Origin: Mucilaginibacter tundrae
GTDB taxonomy: Bacteria > Bacteroidota > Bacteroidia > Sphingobacteriales > Sphingobacteriaceae
Reading direction: 5' to 3'
Assembly: GCF_013408825.1 (NCBI RefSeq)
Contig: NZ_JACCBZ010000005.1
Location: 405,903 to 469,902 of the forward strand
Length of the DNA: 64,000 bases
A model generated the notes under the pieces. That model was not told where the DNA came from. It searched no databases and saw only the letters and a program-made list of their open reading frames with translations. Below, piece by piece: positions 25,031-33,518 of the stretch. The position numbers and the translations under genes are program-made. How positions within the stretch are numbered: position 1 is the stretch's first letter; the number at the start of each line of letters is the position of its first letter.

Positions 25031-25618
25031 ATGAGCAAATCAGAAAGAACCAGGCAATTCATAATCGAACAATCCGCACCTTTATTCAATAAAAAAGGTT
25101 TGGCGGGTACAGCGATGAGCGATGTCATGGCTGCTACCAAAATGGCTAAAGGCGGTTTGTACGGGCATTTTGAAAGCAAAGACGAATTATCTTATGCCGT
25201 GGTTGATTATAACTTAGGTAAGCTGGTAGATAAAGTAGATTATGCCATCAACAAAGCAAGTACTGCCAAAGATAAGCTGTTTGCATTTCTAGATGTGTTC
25301 AGCACCCCAACGCAATTCCCGGTAGAAGGTGGTTGCCCTATGCTGAACTTCGGCACCGAAGCCGATGACACCAGCCCGGTTATAACCCAAAAGGTAAAAG
25401 GCACCATTTTGGCCGCTCAAACTAAGATTGCCGCTATTATTGGAAAGGGCATCGCCAGCGGAGAATTGAAGGCAACTTTTGATGCCAGGGAGTTTTCTAT
25501 AAAAACCATGACACTGATCGAAGGTGGCACGCTGATCGGGCGTGTGCTGGAAACGAACAGCCAAATGGAAATTGTCTTAAACATCCTAAAAAAAGAAATT
25601 GAACAACAAGTGATATAA
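25031..25618 (+). CDS. TetR/AcrR-family repressor
   Basis: A 195-residue protein with an N-terminal HTH (FIIEQSAPLFNKKGLAGTAM, SDVMAATKMAKGGLYGHFES) and a C-terminal ligand domain of the TetR_C type, with a GGCPMLNFGTEADDTSPV segment. It is flanked by two copies of the same operator, one in its own promoter and one before the hydrolase gene, so it most likely represses itself and the downstream operon until a small ligand binds. It resembles the TetR at 57.7-58.3 kb (both carry GGCP and a similar HTH). Confidence 0.92.
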   Translation: MSKSERTRQFIIEQSAPLFNKKGLAGTAMSDVMAATKMAKGGLYGHFESKDELSYAVVDYNLGKLVDKVDYAINKASTAKDKLFAFLDVFSTPTQFPVEGGCPMLNFGTEADDTSPVITQKVKGTILAAQTKIAAIIGKGIASGELKATFDAREFSIKTMTLIEGGTLIGRVLETNSQMEIVLNILKKEIEQQVI

Positions 25619-25628
25619 CCTTTTTTTT

Positions 25629-25662
25629 GATTTAAAAAAGACCGAACGGTCTTTTTTAAATC
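25629..25662. promoter_or_regulatory. Second TetR operator inside a 16-base-pair hairpin
   Basis: GATTTAAAAAAGACCG and CGGTCTTTTTTAAATC are perfect arms around AA. The core AGACCGAACGGTCT (25639-25652) is identical to the operator before tetR. In RNA the same sequence makes a hairpin ending in a T-run, so it may also end the tetR transcript. Confidence 0.75.
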
Positions 25663-25716
25663 AATCTTAAAATGCATAAACAACTAAATAAAAACAATCA
25701 TAAAAATCAAATCATC

Positions 25717-26508
25717 ATGAAAAAGTTAACTACTATTATAGCTATCCTATTTTTAGCTACCACATTTGCCTTCGCGCAACTAAAAAACAATCACGCAAAC
25801 ATTGTCATCGTGCACGGTTCTTGGTCATCTGCCGGGGATTGGGCCGCGGTAGCCGTTCAATTGAAATCTAACGGAAACGAGGTAACGGTAGTGAACCTGC
25901 CCGGTCACGGCACAGACGAAACTCCTATTAACCAGATCAGCCTTCAGGGATATGTCGATGCGGTTAAAAAAGCCATAGGTGCGAAAAAAGAAGTGATCCT
26001 GATCGGCCACAGCTTTGGCGGTATAGTAATCAGTGAGGTGGCTGAACAAATCCCTTCACAAATAAAAAAACTCATTTATGTGGCTGCTTACATACCTAAG
26101 AACGGGCAGAGCCTGCTTGATGTCGCTAACACTGACGCGAACAGTGATGTGCCCAAATACCTGCAAATTGAAAAGGAAAAAGGTATTGCCGGCATTGCAG
26201 CAAACGGAATTGCGTCCACTTTTGTCCCTGATGCCCCCCAACAGGTGCAGGCGTATGTAGTCGCCCACTTTAAAGCAGAGCCACTTGCGCCGTTAGCTAC
26301 CCCGGTAACCCTTACAGCAACCAATTTCGGCAGCGTCGCCAAGGTGTTTGTGCATACCTTCAATGATAAGGTCAACAGCTACCCTCTACAACAAAGGATG
26401 GTCAAAGATGCCAATATCACCCGCTTTTACGGCCTGCCATCCAGCCATACACCTTTCGTTTCGATGCCAGCCGTTTTAACCGCTATTATAGAAAACGAAG
26501 CTAAATAA
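25717..26508 (+). CDS. Secreted alpha/beta hydrolase (EstC/HNL-like)
   Basis: The start chosen is ATG 25717, which gives a clean signal peptide (MKKLTTIIAILFLATTFAFA); the frame opens earlier at 25672. The 263-residue protein has the oxyanion segment VHGSWSSAGDW, nucleophile elbow GHSFGG, and a C-terminal catalytic His in LPSSHTPF. This is the salicylate-esterase/hydroxynitrile-lyase-like branch. It is the first gene of the TetR-controlled operon; export suggests it acts on an external ester. Substrate unknown. Confidence 0.88.
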   Translation: MKKLTTIIAILFLATTFAFAQLKNNHANIVIVHGSWSSAGDWAAVAVQLKSNGNEVTVVNLPGHGTDETPINQISLQGYVDAVKKAIGAKKEVILIGHSFGGIVISEVAEQIPSQIKKLIYVAAYIPKNGQSLLDVANTDANSDVPKYLQIEKEKGIAGIAANGIASTFVPDAPQQVQAYVVAHFKAEPLAPLATPVTLTATNFGSVAKVFVHTFNDKVNSYPLQQRMVKDANITRFYGLPSSHTPFVSMPAVLTAIIENEAK

Positions 26509-26538
26509 TAAGATTCGATCACTTAAAAATCAAACACG

Positions 26539-27342
26539 ATGAACACGACCATATCATTCAGCGGCTCGATCCCGCAACATTATCAGGAACTGCTGACGCC
26601 TTTTTTATTCGACGGCTTTTCAGCCGACCTGATGAAAAGGATTGATTTCACCAATGCTTACAACGTTCTTGAACTGGCCAGTGGTACCGGCAGCGTCACC
26701 AAACAATTGCTAAAGCACCTGCCGTCCGGCGCTCACTTGACAGCAACGGATTTGCAGGCTGATATGCTCGAAACAGCAAAACAACAGATTCTGGCCGCTA
26801 ATGTATCCTGGGACGTGGTTGATATGACTAACATCCCTTATATCGACGGCCAGTATGATTTGATCGTTTGCCAGTTTGGGCTGATGCTGGTTCCCGATCA
26901 GTTGAAAGCTCTAACGGAGATGCGCCGCGTCCTCAAAAAAGACGGACGCTTGGTTTTCAGCGTTTGGGCGGGTATCCAGGATAACCCGGTTTGGGAGATC
27001 AGTGGTAAAGTGATCGAAAGCTTTTTAGGAGCTAACCCGATCCTTCAGGTACCCGGTCCATTTTCTCTTTCAGCAGAAAATGACACCCTGGACTTATTAC
27101 AACAGGCGGGATTCAATACCACAAAGTCCAAGTTAGTAACACAGGCGGGACAAATTGAAAGTGCCGGACTGGCCGCTAATGGCTTCCTGCATGGTTTACC
27201 GGTTTTTACCATGCTCAGTAATAAAGCACCGGAAATGATCCCACAGATAGAGCACGCGCTTGAAAAAGAATTGGCCGGTCAATTAGGTGATCATCCGCTT
27301 ATCTCCCCTTTACAGGCTTGGGTTTTCGAAATCATTAAATAA
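26539..27342 (+). CDS. Class I SAM-dependent methyltransferase
   Basis: A 267-residue cytosolic protein. SAM motif I is VLELASGTGSVTKQLL near residues 35-50, an acidic residue follows in LTATDLQADML, motif II region is YDLIVCQFGLMLVPDQ, and LTEMRRVLKKDGRLVFSVW is the usual post-motif strand. It resembles UbiE/MenG-like small-molecule methyltransferases. It is 30 bases after the hydrolase gene in the same operon; together they suggest detoxification or modification of a small molecule. Confidence 0.88.
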   Translation: MNTTISFSGSIPQHYQELLTPFLFDGFSADLMKRIDFTNAYNVLELASGTGSVTKQLLKHLPSGAHLTATDLQADMLETAKQQILAANVSWDVVDMTNIPYIDGQYDLIVCQFGLMLVPDQLKALTEMRRVLKKDGRLVFSVWAGIQDNPVWEISGKVIESFLGANPILQVPGPFSLSAENDTLDLLQQAGFNTTKSKLVTQAGQIESAGLAANGFLHGLPVFTMLSNKAPEMIPQIEHALEKELAGQLGDHPLISPLQAWVFEIIK

Positions 27343-27362
27343 CATTTTAAACTATAGCAATC

Positions 27363-28061
27363 ATGGAAAATTTACCATTATATATCGCCGCCACGTTCGG
27401 TATCACCGTTTTGCTCACCATCTGGTTATTTAGCAGAGCCACTCACTACGCTAAACCAATTCTTATTTTTTTATCGGTATTGACGGTAGTGCAATCTGTC
27501 TTGGGACTTTCGGGGTTTTATAACGATCCGCACACGATGACCGCCCGTTTCCCGATGCTCGTTATTCCATTAACTATATTTTGCATAGCGCTTTTTCTTA
27601 CCGCTAAGGGATGGGCGTTTATTGATAGCCTAGATATCAAAATATTAACCATTTTGCATATCATCCGTATTCCAGTAGAAATCACACTATTCTGGCTATT
27701 TGTCCATCAAGCCATACCACAGGCAATGACCTTTGAAGGCAGGAACTACGATATCCTTTCCGGCCTAAGCGCTCCGCTGGTATATTACTTTGGTTTTGTT
27801 AAAAAGCAGCTGACCAAAACGGTATTGATTATCTGGAATGTAGCCTGTATGCTTTTACTGATCAATGTTGTCGCCAGTGCAGTCTTATCGCTACCGGCCA
27901 GGTTTCAGAATTTTGGCTTCGAGCAGCCTAACATCGCGGTTGGTTATTTCCCCTTTTTACTGCTGCCAGCCATATTAGTGCCGCTGGTGTTATTCGCCAA
28001 CGCCGCAGCCATAAGGCAATTGATCTATAATAAAAACATCATCCTTAAAAACTCAAAATAA
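27363..28061 (+). CDS. Hypothetical integral membrane protein
   Basis: A 232-residue protein with about seven hydrophobic helices covering nearly its whole length, beginning LYIAATFGITVLLTIWLF. It belongs to no family I can name with confidence. Its stop TAA shares its last A with the ATG of the next gene. As part of the TetR-controlled operon it could be a membrane partner of the hydrolase and methyltransferase. Confidence 0.75.
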   Translation: MENLPLYIAATFGITVLLTIWLFSRATHYAKPILIFLSVLTVVQSVLGLSGFYNDPHTMTARFPMLVIPLTIFCIALFLTAKGWAFIDSLDIKILTILHIIRIPVEITLFWLFVHQAIPQAMTFEGRNYDILSGLSAPLVYYFGFVKKQLTKTVLIIWNVACMLLLINVVASAVLSLPARFQNFGFEQPNIAVGYFPFLLLPAILVPLVLFANAAAIRQLIYNKNIILKNSK

Positions 28062-28297
28062 TGGAAACGCAATATACCGTAACACATATTTCTGTAAAGC
28101 TTGAATCTGGCTTTGCCGCATTCACAAGAGAACTTGAAGCAGCGCTCGGAAGGCTTGATGTACAGGCACTAACCAATGCCGGACACGATGCCGAAGCTAC
28201 CACGCTGGCTATTAAAGCGATGCAAGGGTTGGACGCCAAATTAAAAAATATCATCACCCTGGCTGACAGTTGGGGTAAACTAAAATTAAACCATTAA
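28061..28297 (+). CDS. Small protein, possibly DUF302-related remnant
   Basis: A 78-residue product. The N-terminal 35 residues (YTVTHISVKLESGFAAFTRE, then LEAALGRLDVQAL) resemble the start of DUF302 proteins. The usual glycine-rich middle is missing, and the end (ADSWGKLKLNH) could match only the final strand. It may be an internally deleted gene. Coding is supported by the one-base overlap with the preceding stop. Confidence 0.5.
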   Translation: METQYTVTHISVKLESGFAAFTRELEAALGRLDVQALTNAGHDAEATTLAIKAMQGLDAKLKNIITLADSWGKLKLNH

Positions 28298-28309
28298 AAT
28301 ATTATTATC

Positions 28310-28723
28310 ATAAAAAATCAAGTTTTAATAACAGGCGCTACCGGTGCAACGGGAAAAAATGCCGTTGCTAAATTAATCGCATTGAATATACCCGTAAGAG
28401 CAATGGTTCATCAGCTCGATGAACGTTCAGCTGCATTGGCTGCTCAGGGCGTGGAAATTGTAGTGGGCGACCTGTCAGATTTCAATTCAGTCAGTGCTGC
28501 CTTAAAAGGGATCAGTTCCGCTTATTTTGTTTACCCTATACAGGTTCCCGGCCTGATCGAAGCCACGGCTTACTTTATTCAGGCAGCACGAGAACAAAAC
28601 GTCGGTCACATCGTCAATATGTCGCAACGTACTGCCAGGAGGGAATCGCCGAGCCATGGCGCACAGAATCATTGGTTAGCGGACGGCTGTTAGATCTTTC
28701 AGGCATACCCGTTACCCACTTGG
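28310..28723 (+). pseudogene. Truncated NmrA-like NAD(P)-binding protein gene
   Basis: The frame begins ATA at 28310 where ATG is expected, then KNQVLITGATGATGKNAVAK (Rossmann GATGATGK), and continues through VEIVVGDLSDFNSVSAALKG to IVNMSQRTA and SHGAQNHWLA. A missing base near 28683 shifts the frame; the next frame reads LLDLSGIPVTHL, as in intact family members (SGIP.THL). The sequence then switches to integrase at about 28720. So there is a lost start codon, one frameshift and loss of about two thirds of the gene. It is the last gene of the TetR-controlled operon. Confidence 0.8.
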
Positions 28724-29744
28724 GTGATTGAATTTGCATTCAATCGCATTGCGGAGTTAAAAGAAAAAAACAGGCTGGCCAGCGCAGCCGATATGACTAA
28801 AGTAGTAAACAGCCTTGTCGACTATTTCGGATCGAAGATCATACCGGTGACGGAGATCAGGTCGAAGATGTTGTACGACTATGAAAAATACCTTCGCCAG
28901 GCACGCGAGATCGAGCGTCCGGATCAATTGGTAACCCCTATACCCGAACTGTCCAGGGATTGAGCCATACCGGCCCGCATAACCATATGCGGGACCTGCG
29001 CATTTTGTTTAACAATATCAAGGATCACTATAATGACGAGGATTTAGGTATCGTTGTCATAGGCATTATCCGTTTAAAAAATATAAACTGGTGACTGTCC
29101 CCGAGAATGAGAAGCCGAAACTCACAGTTAAACAAGTTTTAGCGATCCGCGACTTTGATGCGCCAAAAGATAGCCGGATGGAACTTGCGCGGGATCTGTT
29201 CATGCTGAGCTTTTACTTGTGCGGTATGAATGCTGCAGACCTGCATAAATTATCCGCTGACGAAACTGTAAAGAGTAGAGTGAATTATAACCGGTCAAAA
29301 ACCAAGTCGCGAAGAAAAGATAAGGCCTTTATCAGCATAAATATTCACGAAGTGGCCGTTCCGCTTTATAAGAAATATGCCGGCATGCTATAATCACGGT
29401 ATTCGACGCATATCACTTTAGACCATGCGTTAATGAAAGGGATGCAAGGCATCGGCGGATTCTTGCACCTCCCAGACCTGGAATTTTACGACGCCCGCCA
29501 TGCCTTCGGCGATTGGGCAAGGAATATCTGCCGCTTTAGCAAGGACGACGTTGCGCTGGCGCTGAACCATAAGGATCAATCGAAGGCAGTAACCGATATA
29601 TATTTATCAAAGAATTGGACGATTATTGATGAGGTACAGGCAGCGGTTATTCGATTGCTAAATAAAACTGACGCTAAGAAAATCAAAAAGCTGGTTATAA
29701 GCAGGCGTGCAATTAGAACGCTTCCTGATGCTGTTGCATCATAA
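28724..29744 (+). pseudogene. Second broken tyrosine recombinase
   Basis: The fragment starts inside the core-binding domain (IEFAFNRIAELKEKNRL). A first frameshift lies near 28955, before HNHMRDLRILFNNI. A second lies near 29062, before RHYPFKKYKLVTVPENEKPK. A TAA at 29391 replaces an expected Gln codon. The catalytic region resumes in the same frame with YDARHAFGDWARN and LNHKDQSKAVTDIYLSKNW, so the Arg, His and Tyr motifs are still readable. It is related to but distinct from the integrase relic at 21.3-22.6 kb and lacks its N-terminus. Confidence 0.85.
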
Positions 29745-29770
29745 ACCGGAAAGGTCTATAAAAAGCAAAA

Positions 29771-29804
29771 CCCGGTAGCTTGCATTTCTTCAGTGGCTAC
29801 CGGG
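29771..29804. terminator. Strong hairpin after the second integrase relic
   Basis: CCCGGTAGC and GCTACCGGG form a perfect 9-base stem with a 16-base loop, between the integrase relic (plus) and the HNH gene (minus). On the minus strand a short T-rich stretch follows, so it may end the HNH transcript. Confidence 0.5.
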
Positions 29805-29845
29805 AATAAGCTGCGCTCCGCTGATTTTCTTGCCACTGTAATGCT

Positions 29846-30880
29846 TTACCTGTTAAATCGCCCCTTACTCAAATCTCCAAGCCATTTGTCTATATCAATG
29901 CCAAGGGGAACGGCGACCAGGTTGTCAACCGGGAACTCCATGACCAGCGTTTTCTCGTTTGTGGTCGTGGTTCCCGATGACAGGACTTCGGTCCAAATTG
30001 CACTTATAATATCGGGTTGAGGGGCGTGTATATTTAATTGTATGTAGGGCGCGATTGGAAAAGTAGCATGATCTTGTGGCAAGGCAGGCGATTGGTAACC
30101 AGGGATGTTTAGCTGAAACATCAAACTACCGCAATACAGGCAAAAAATGAATTCTGGCAATTCCGACTGGCTGATGTCATTTCGTTTACGAAAGATCATC
30201 CCAAATGGGCGCGTCAAAGTTAATGCCGTTTCGGTAACAATGACCCGTTTGATATGATTAAAACCTGTCCTGCTGTCCATGTTCATCAAAAAATCCAATG
30301 CTGCACCGTAGGACTTGACTTCTACTGCCGGTAAGTTTCCAATTGCCATCTTCAGCAGAGCTTTGTAAACATTTTCAGGCTTGAATTTTTGGCTTTGCAT
30401 ACTAATCGCAGCCTTACCGTTTTGGAGGTCGACATTAAACTCGCCGTTGCCAGGTTTAACATTCTGAAACCAAAGAAAATCATTGCCCAGGTTCCGGGCA
30501 CGTACACCCCCGCCCGATGATTCAAAGGTTGGTGCCTTTACATCGTTTCGCAAGTGATCGACGGTACGCGAAATGCCTAAATATTTAGCGAGATCCCCTT
30601 CAGCTTCCTTGAAATGTTGATTACAAGCGTCGCACTCGTTGGATGAATAAAAGGTGTTTTGCCCCAAAAGATTTGAGATAAGGTGGGTATCCTGTTTAAA
30701 GGTGACGTCGCCCTTTTTTCTTTTGCAGAACCGGCACTCTTTTGTTTGCTGCTTCAGACGTCTTGATTCGGCACGGTTAGGCATAACTGTGCCCTGATAA
30801 CTTAACGGTTCGTAAAGTTCCCAGAATTGCCCGGCGATCTCCTTTTGTTCCGGCGAAATATACACCCTTAATTTTAACAT
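29846..30880 (-). CDS. HNH endonuclease-like protein (HNH_5 type)
   Basis: The start chosen is ATG 30880; the frame opens at a TTG at 30901. The 344-residue protein has a zinc-knuckle HNH core near residues 48-95: CRFCKRKKGDVTF, then a DTHLISNLLGQ segment (His in the HNH strand), and CDACNQHF. The remaining 250 residues form an uncharacterised domain with CLYCGSLMFQLN near the middle. HNH_5 proteins occur in restriction, mobile elements and anti-phage systems. It is next to a HipBST operon and integrase relics, so a defence role is possible but unproven. Confidence 0.75.
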   Translation of the reverse strand: MLKLRVYISPEQKEIAGQFWELYEPLSYQGTVMPNRAESRRLKQQTKECRFCKRKKGDVTFKQDTHLISNLLGQNTFYSSNECDACNQHFKEAEGDLAKYLGISRTVDHLRNDVKAPTFESSGGGVRARNLGNDFLWFQNVKPGNGEFNVDLQNGKAAISMQSQKFKPENVYKALLKMAIGNLPAVEVKSYGAALDFLMNMDSRTGFNHIKRVIVTETALTLTRPFGMIFRKRNDISQSELPEFIFCLYCGSLMFQLNIPGYQSPALPQDHATFPIAPYIQLNIHAPQPDIISAIWTEVLSSGTTTTNEKTLVMEFPVDNLVAVPLGIDIDKWLGDLSKGRFNR

Positions 30881-30961
30881 TTGTAGGTTACAAGATACCA
30901 AAAAAATGCGACTAAGCAGCTTTCAGCCATTGCATGCCCGGAATAATCAGCGATAATGTGA

Positions 30962-31948
30962 TTACTGTTTTTCCAATTGTTTCAGCCGGGACCGGTAGGA
31001 TTGCCAGTAGTGCCGTTGGCTGGTTTCATCCATGAAGGATGCAAATGTAAAACGCTCCACTGCCTCGGATTGCGACAACATCAAATCCATCATTTCACCA
31101 AATACTTTTTTCGTTATGCCGGCCTGTTCCGCCAATACGCCGAACTGATGGCTTAATTTACCCTGGGCAAGGTTTTTTGGCAATAAGCCGTCATCGAGCG
31201 CAAAATCCCGGTCGTTAATGTGCACACGGCTATTCAATAGATCATAAGCTGGACTAAGGCGGTAGTCGCCCAGCGGCGTTTCCAATAGTGAAAAATTCTT
31301 GAAATGCGCATCGCCGTTCGAGAACAAATAATTGAAAATTAGGAGTTTTAACAGTTTGGGCGCTTCAAGCTTATAGGCCGGGACAAATTTTTCCATCAAC
31401 TGAAATAGCTCCAGGTAGTTCCCTTCATATTTATAGTGTTCGCCATGCGTTTGGGGCGTTCTGCCTGCAAGCGAAGCAAAATCATCCTGCGCCAGCTTGC
31501 TGCCATCAGGTTTAACGTCGAAACGCCTGGTAATATAGGCAGGCGCGCCATTGCTGAAAAAAATGAGCGCATTTTCAGCGGTTTCGATTCCGTAGACCTG
31601 GCGGGCGATCTGCATCGTTACATGCTCATTTGCGGGCATCTGATCCGGCTTCCGGCCTGCATTTGGAACAGGTTTCAGGATATAGCGTCCGCGCTCACCT
31701 TCTTCGATCAGCCTTAGTTTGTTCTTTTCCAGCAAGACTGAGAACTTTTCCTGTACACCTGAAATGGACATTCGTTTCCGGTTTTCTTCGAACAATTCAT
31801 CGGTTTCAGGATTGGAGGCGGGCGATTCGTAAGGCAGAATGTGGCTGACCTTTTTGCCATCGAAAACGCGGACAAGGGCGGTGCGGCTATACGTATCGTA
31901 ACCTTCGGCTAACGTACCGGGACAATATTTTATTTCTGGTATGCTCAT
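30962..31948 (-). CDS. hipT: HipT-like Ser/Thr kinase toxin
   Basis: A 328-residue kinase of the HipA family that lacks the N-terminal subdomain, which is encoded by the separate gene upstream. The Gly-rich loop region reads MSISGVQEKFS with Ser61 and Ser63; SIS is the autophosphorylation motif of E. coli HipT, where HipA has SVAGAQEK. The catalytic loop is NGDAHFKNFSL and the metal-binding Asp is in SPAYDLLN. E. coli HipT (335 residues) phosphorylates tryptophanyl-tRNA synthetase (established); the target here is not known. It overlaps hipS by ATGA. Confidence 0.88.
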   Translation of the reverse strand: MSIPEIKYCPGTLAEGYDTYSRTALVRVFDGKKVSHILPYESPASNPETDELFEENRKRMSISGVQEKFSVLLEKNKLRLIEEGERGRYILKPVPNAGRKPDQMPANEHVTMQIARQVYGIETAENALIFFSNGAPAYITRRFDVKPDGSKLAQDDFASLAGRTPQTHGEHYKYEGNYLELFQLMEKFVPAYKLEAPKLLKLLIFNYLFSNGDAHFKNFSLLETPLGDYRLSPAYDLLNSRVHINDRDFALDDGLLPKNLAQGKLSHQFGVLAEQAGITKKVFGEMMDLMLSQSEAVERFTFASFMDETSQRHYWQSYRSRLKQLEKQ

Positions 31949-32274
31949 TCGTTTTCAATTTTATGTACGGTTACCGCGCCAATCGTGTCATTTTTTGCGA
32001 TAGTGAGTAATAATCCAAAATAGTCATTACGGTCAAGACGATTAAGCTGACATACGACCTGCTTATTGGAGCCTTCCGGCAACATATTGTAAAAAAAAGG
32101 AAATAGATATGCTGCCTGGTAGGCATCGTGCCTTTTAGGCAAAGTGAGGCTTATCGCTATTTTGGTCGGATCATCCACCCAGGAAGCATGATAGGCAAAC
32201 GAGAATGAGCCATCATCATGCTGCGTTAATTGCCCAGCTTCTTCATCTTTAAATAGTACTTTTGCCGTTCTCAT
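31945..32274 (-). CDS. hipS: HipS-like antitoxin (HipA N-terminal subdomain as separate protein)
   Basis: A 109-residue protein matching the Couple_hipA domain at the N-terminus of HipA, with LTQHDDGSFSFAYHASWVDD, AISLTLPKRHDAYQA and FPFFYNMLPEGSNK. As a free protein between hipB and hipT it fits HipS of the three-part HipBST systems, where HipS rather than HipB neutralises the kinase. It overlaps both neighbours (one base with hipB, four with hipT). Confidence 0.87.
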   Translation of the reverse strand: MRTAKVLFKDEEAGQLTQHDDGSFSFAYHASWVDDPTKIAISLTLPKRHDAYQAAYLFPFFYNMLPEGSNKQVVCQLNRLDRNDYFGLLLTIAKNDTIGAVTVHKIENE

Positions 32275-32489
32275 TAATTATTGGATTTGGTCTTTACCTT
32301 CATGGTTATTTCGAGGCCTAAAGCGTCTCCCAGTTTTTGTAAGTTGATCAGCGTTAGGTTGCCCTTACCGCTTTCGAACTGTTTAACTGTTCTCAGGCCT
32401 ACGCCCGACAGCTCGGCCAGTGTTTCCTGTGTCACCTGGAGCGACTCGCGTCGCTCTTTTATCAGGGTTATTAGTTCTTTAAAGTGCAT
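32274..32489 (-). CDS. hipB: HipB-like HTH regulator
   Basis: A 71-residue single XRE domain: TQETLAELSGVGLRTVKQFE followed by SGKGNLTLINLQKLGDALGL. It is the first gene of the hipB-hipS-hipT operon. Its start codon lies inside one of the repeated AAAGTGC half-sites, so it probably represses its own promoter together with HipS/HipT. Confidence 0.88.
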   Translation of the reverse strand: MHFKELITLIKERRESLQVTQETLAELSGVGLRTVKQFESGKGNLTLINLQKLGDALGLEITMKVKTKSNN

Positions 32490-32564
32490 TATGTTGCTCT
32501 ATTTTATACAAAAGTAACTATTCATAATTAAAAAAGCGAATGAAAGTGCTTTATAATGCACTTT
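32481..32564. promoter_or_regulatory. hipBST promoter and operator half-sites
   Basis: AAAGTGCATTAT at 32481-32492 (over the hipB start) is repeated exactly inverted at 32553-32564 (ATAATGCACTTT). A third half-site AAAGTGCTTTAT at 32543 pairs with the latter as AAAGTGC-N8-GCACTTT. Between them, on the minus strand, TACTTTTG (32516-32509) fits the TAnnTTTG box, 20 bases before the hipB ATG. This is the arrangement expected for cooperative HipB repression. Confidence 0.65.
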
Positions 32565-33458
32565 TCGTTTAATAATAGCTCTCTTGAATAAAAATGCGTT
32601 AAAAAGTGCGGTATACGGCTCTTTGTGGCGTAAGCGCACCGAAAACAGTAAAACACTTCTGCTTCAAAAATGCAGCAGCCGTTTAAGTGTGCCCGTCGCT
32701 GCAATCGAAAAAAAAGCCATAAATTTATAAATGGCTTGTGCAAGCCGACCAAGTTCATGGATTCAAAAAAACTTAAAATCAACATAGGCAAATTAGGCAA
32801 GCTCATTCCGGTGAAACCTCCGCAGCATATGGATGATTTCCCGAAAAGTATTGCAGAATGCCTGCAAAAATATTTAAGGCAAAGCACGCTATGGAATATT
32901 AATTACCGTGTTTATAATTAGATAATTGAATTTGTTAGTTCCTATTTTCCCGCAAAGATAATTCGTCGGAATAAAACGACAAGTGAATATCCAAACGAAG
33001 AAATTTTTTTCAAGTTGACCCGGTACTAAAAACCTGTTTGGAGGCATTTATAAAAGCACAATTCTGTAAAAATACGGCTCAGACAGCGAAGGTCGAAAAT
33101 GTCCGCGTCTGGGTTATGGATATGATTAAATGGAGAGTATATTAATTTGTCCGTTACACGGTTTGGTCACAAGATCTGTTACTGTGATATTATCAGTCAT
33201 TATTTATTAAAATTTTTTTAGACTATTTTTTACCAAATCCGCAAGCAAGCCATTTTGTCGATAATTTCATATCTTCGATAAGACTTCGGTCTCATGGCTG
33301 GAGATCTGAAAATAATCCAGTTCAAATTAAAAAATTGTTTGTTCAATTGGCCTTTAATTTAAAGCGATTACCTACTGGAAAAGTCTGATAACTTTAAATC
33401 TCCTATTTAACGTAAAATAATGCACGAAATTTTGTGACCGAAATTTTAAGTATAAAAA
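32565..33458. other. Gene-poor region upstream of hipBST
   Basis: A hairpin AGCCAT...ATGGCT at 32715-32736 followed on the minus strand by eight T residues looks like a terminator, although no minus-strand gene ends there. A 54-codon plus-strand frame at 32757-32921 (MDSKKLKINIGKLGKLIPVK onward) has no known family and may be a gene fragment. The rest shows nothing I can support. Confidence 0.4.
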
Positions 33459-33476
33459 CCCCACAAGTACGTGGGG
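33459..33476 (-). terminator. Rho-independent terminator of the alcohol dehydrogenase gene
   Basis: CCCCAC and GTGGGG flank AAGTAC; on the minus strand the stem is followed by TTTTTATA. It lies about 40 bases after the stop at 33519. Confidence 0.75.
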
Positions 33477-33518
33477 CCTGATATATTCATTTTGAAATAT
33501 TTACCGATTTTAACTAGT

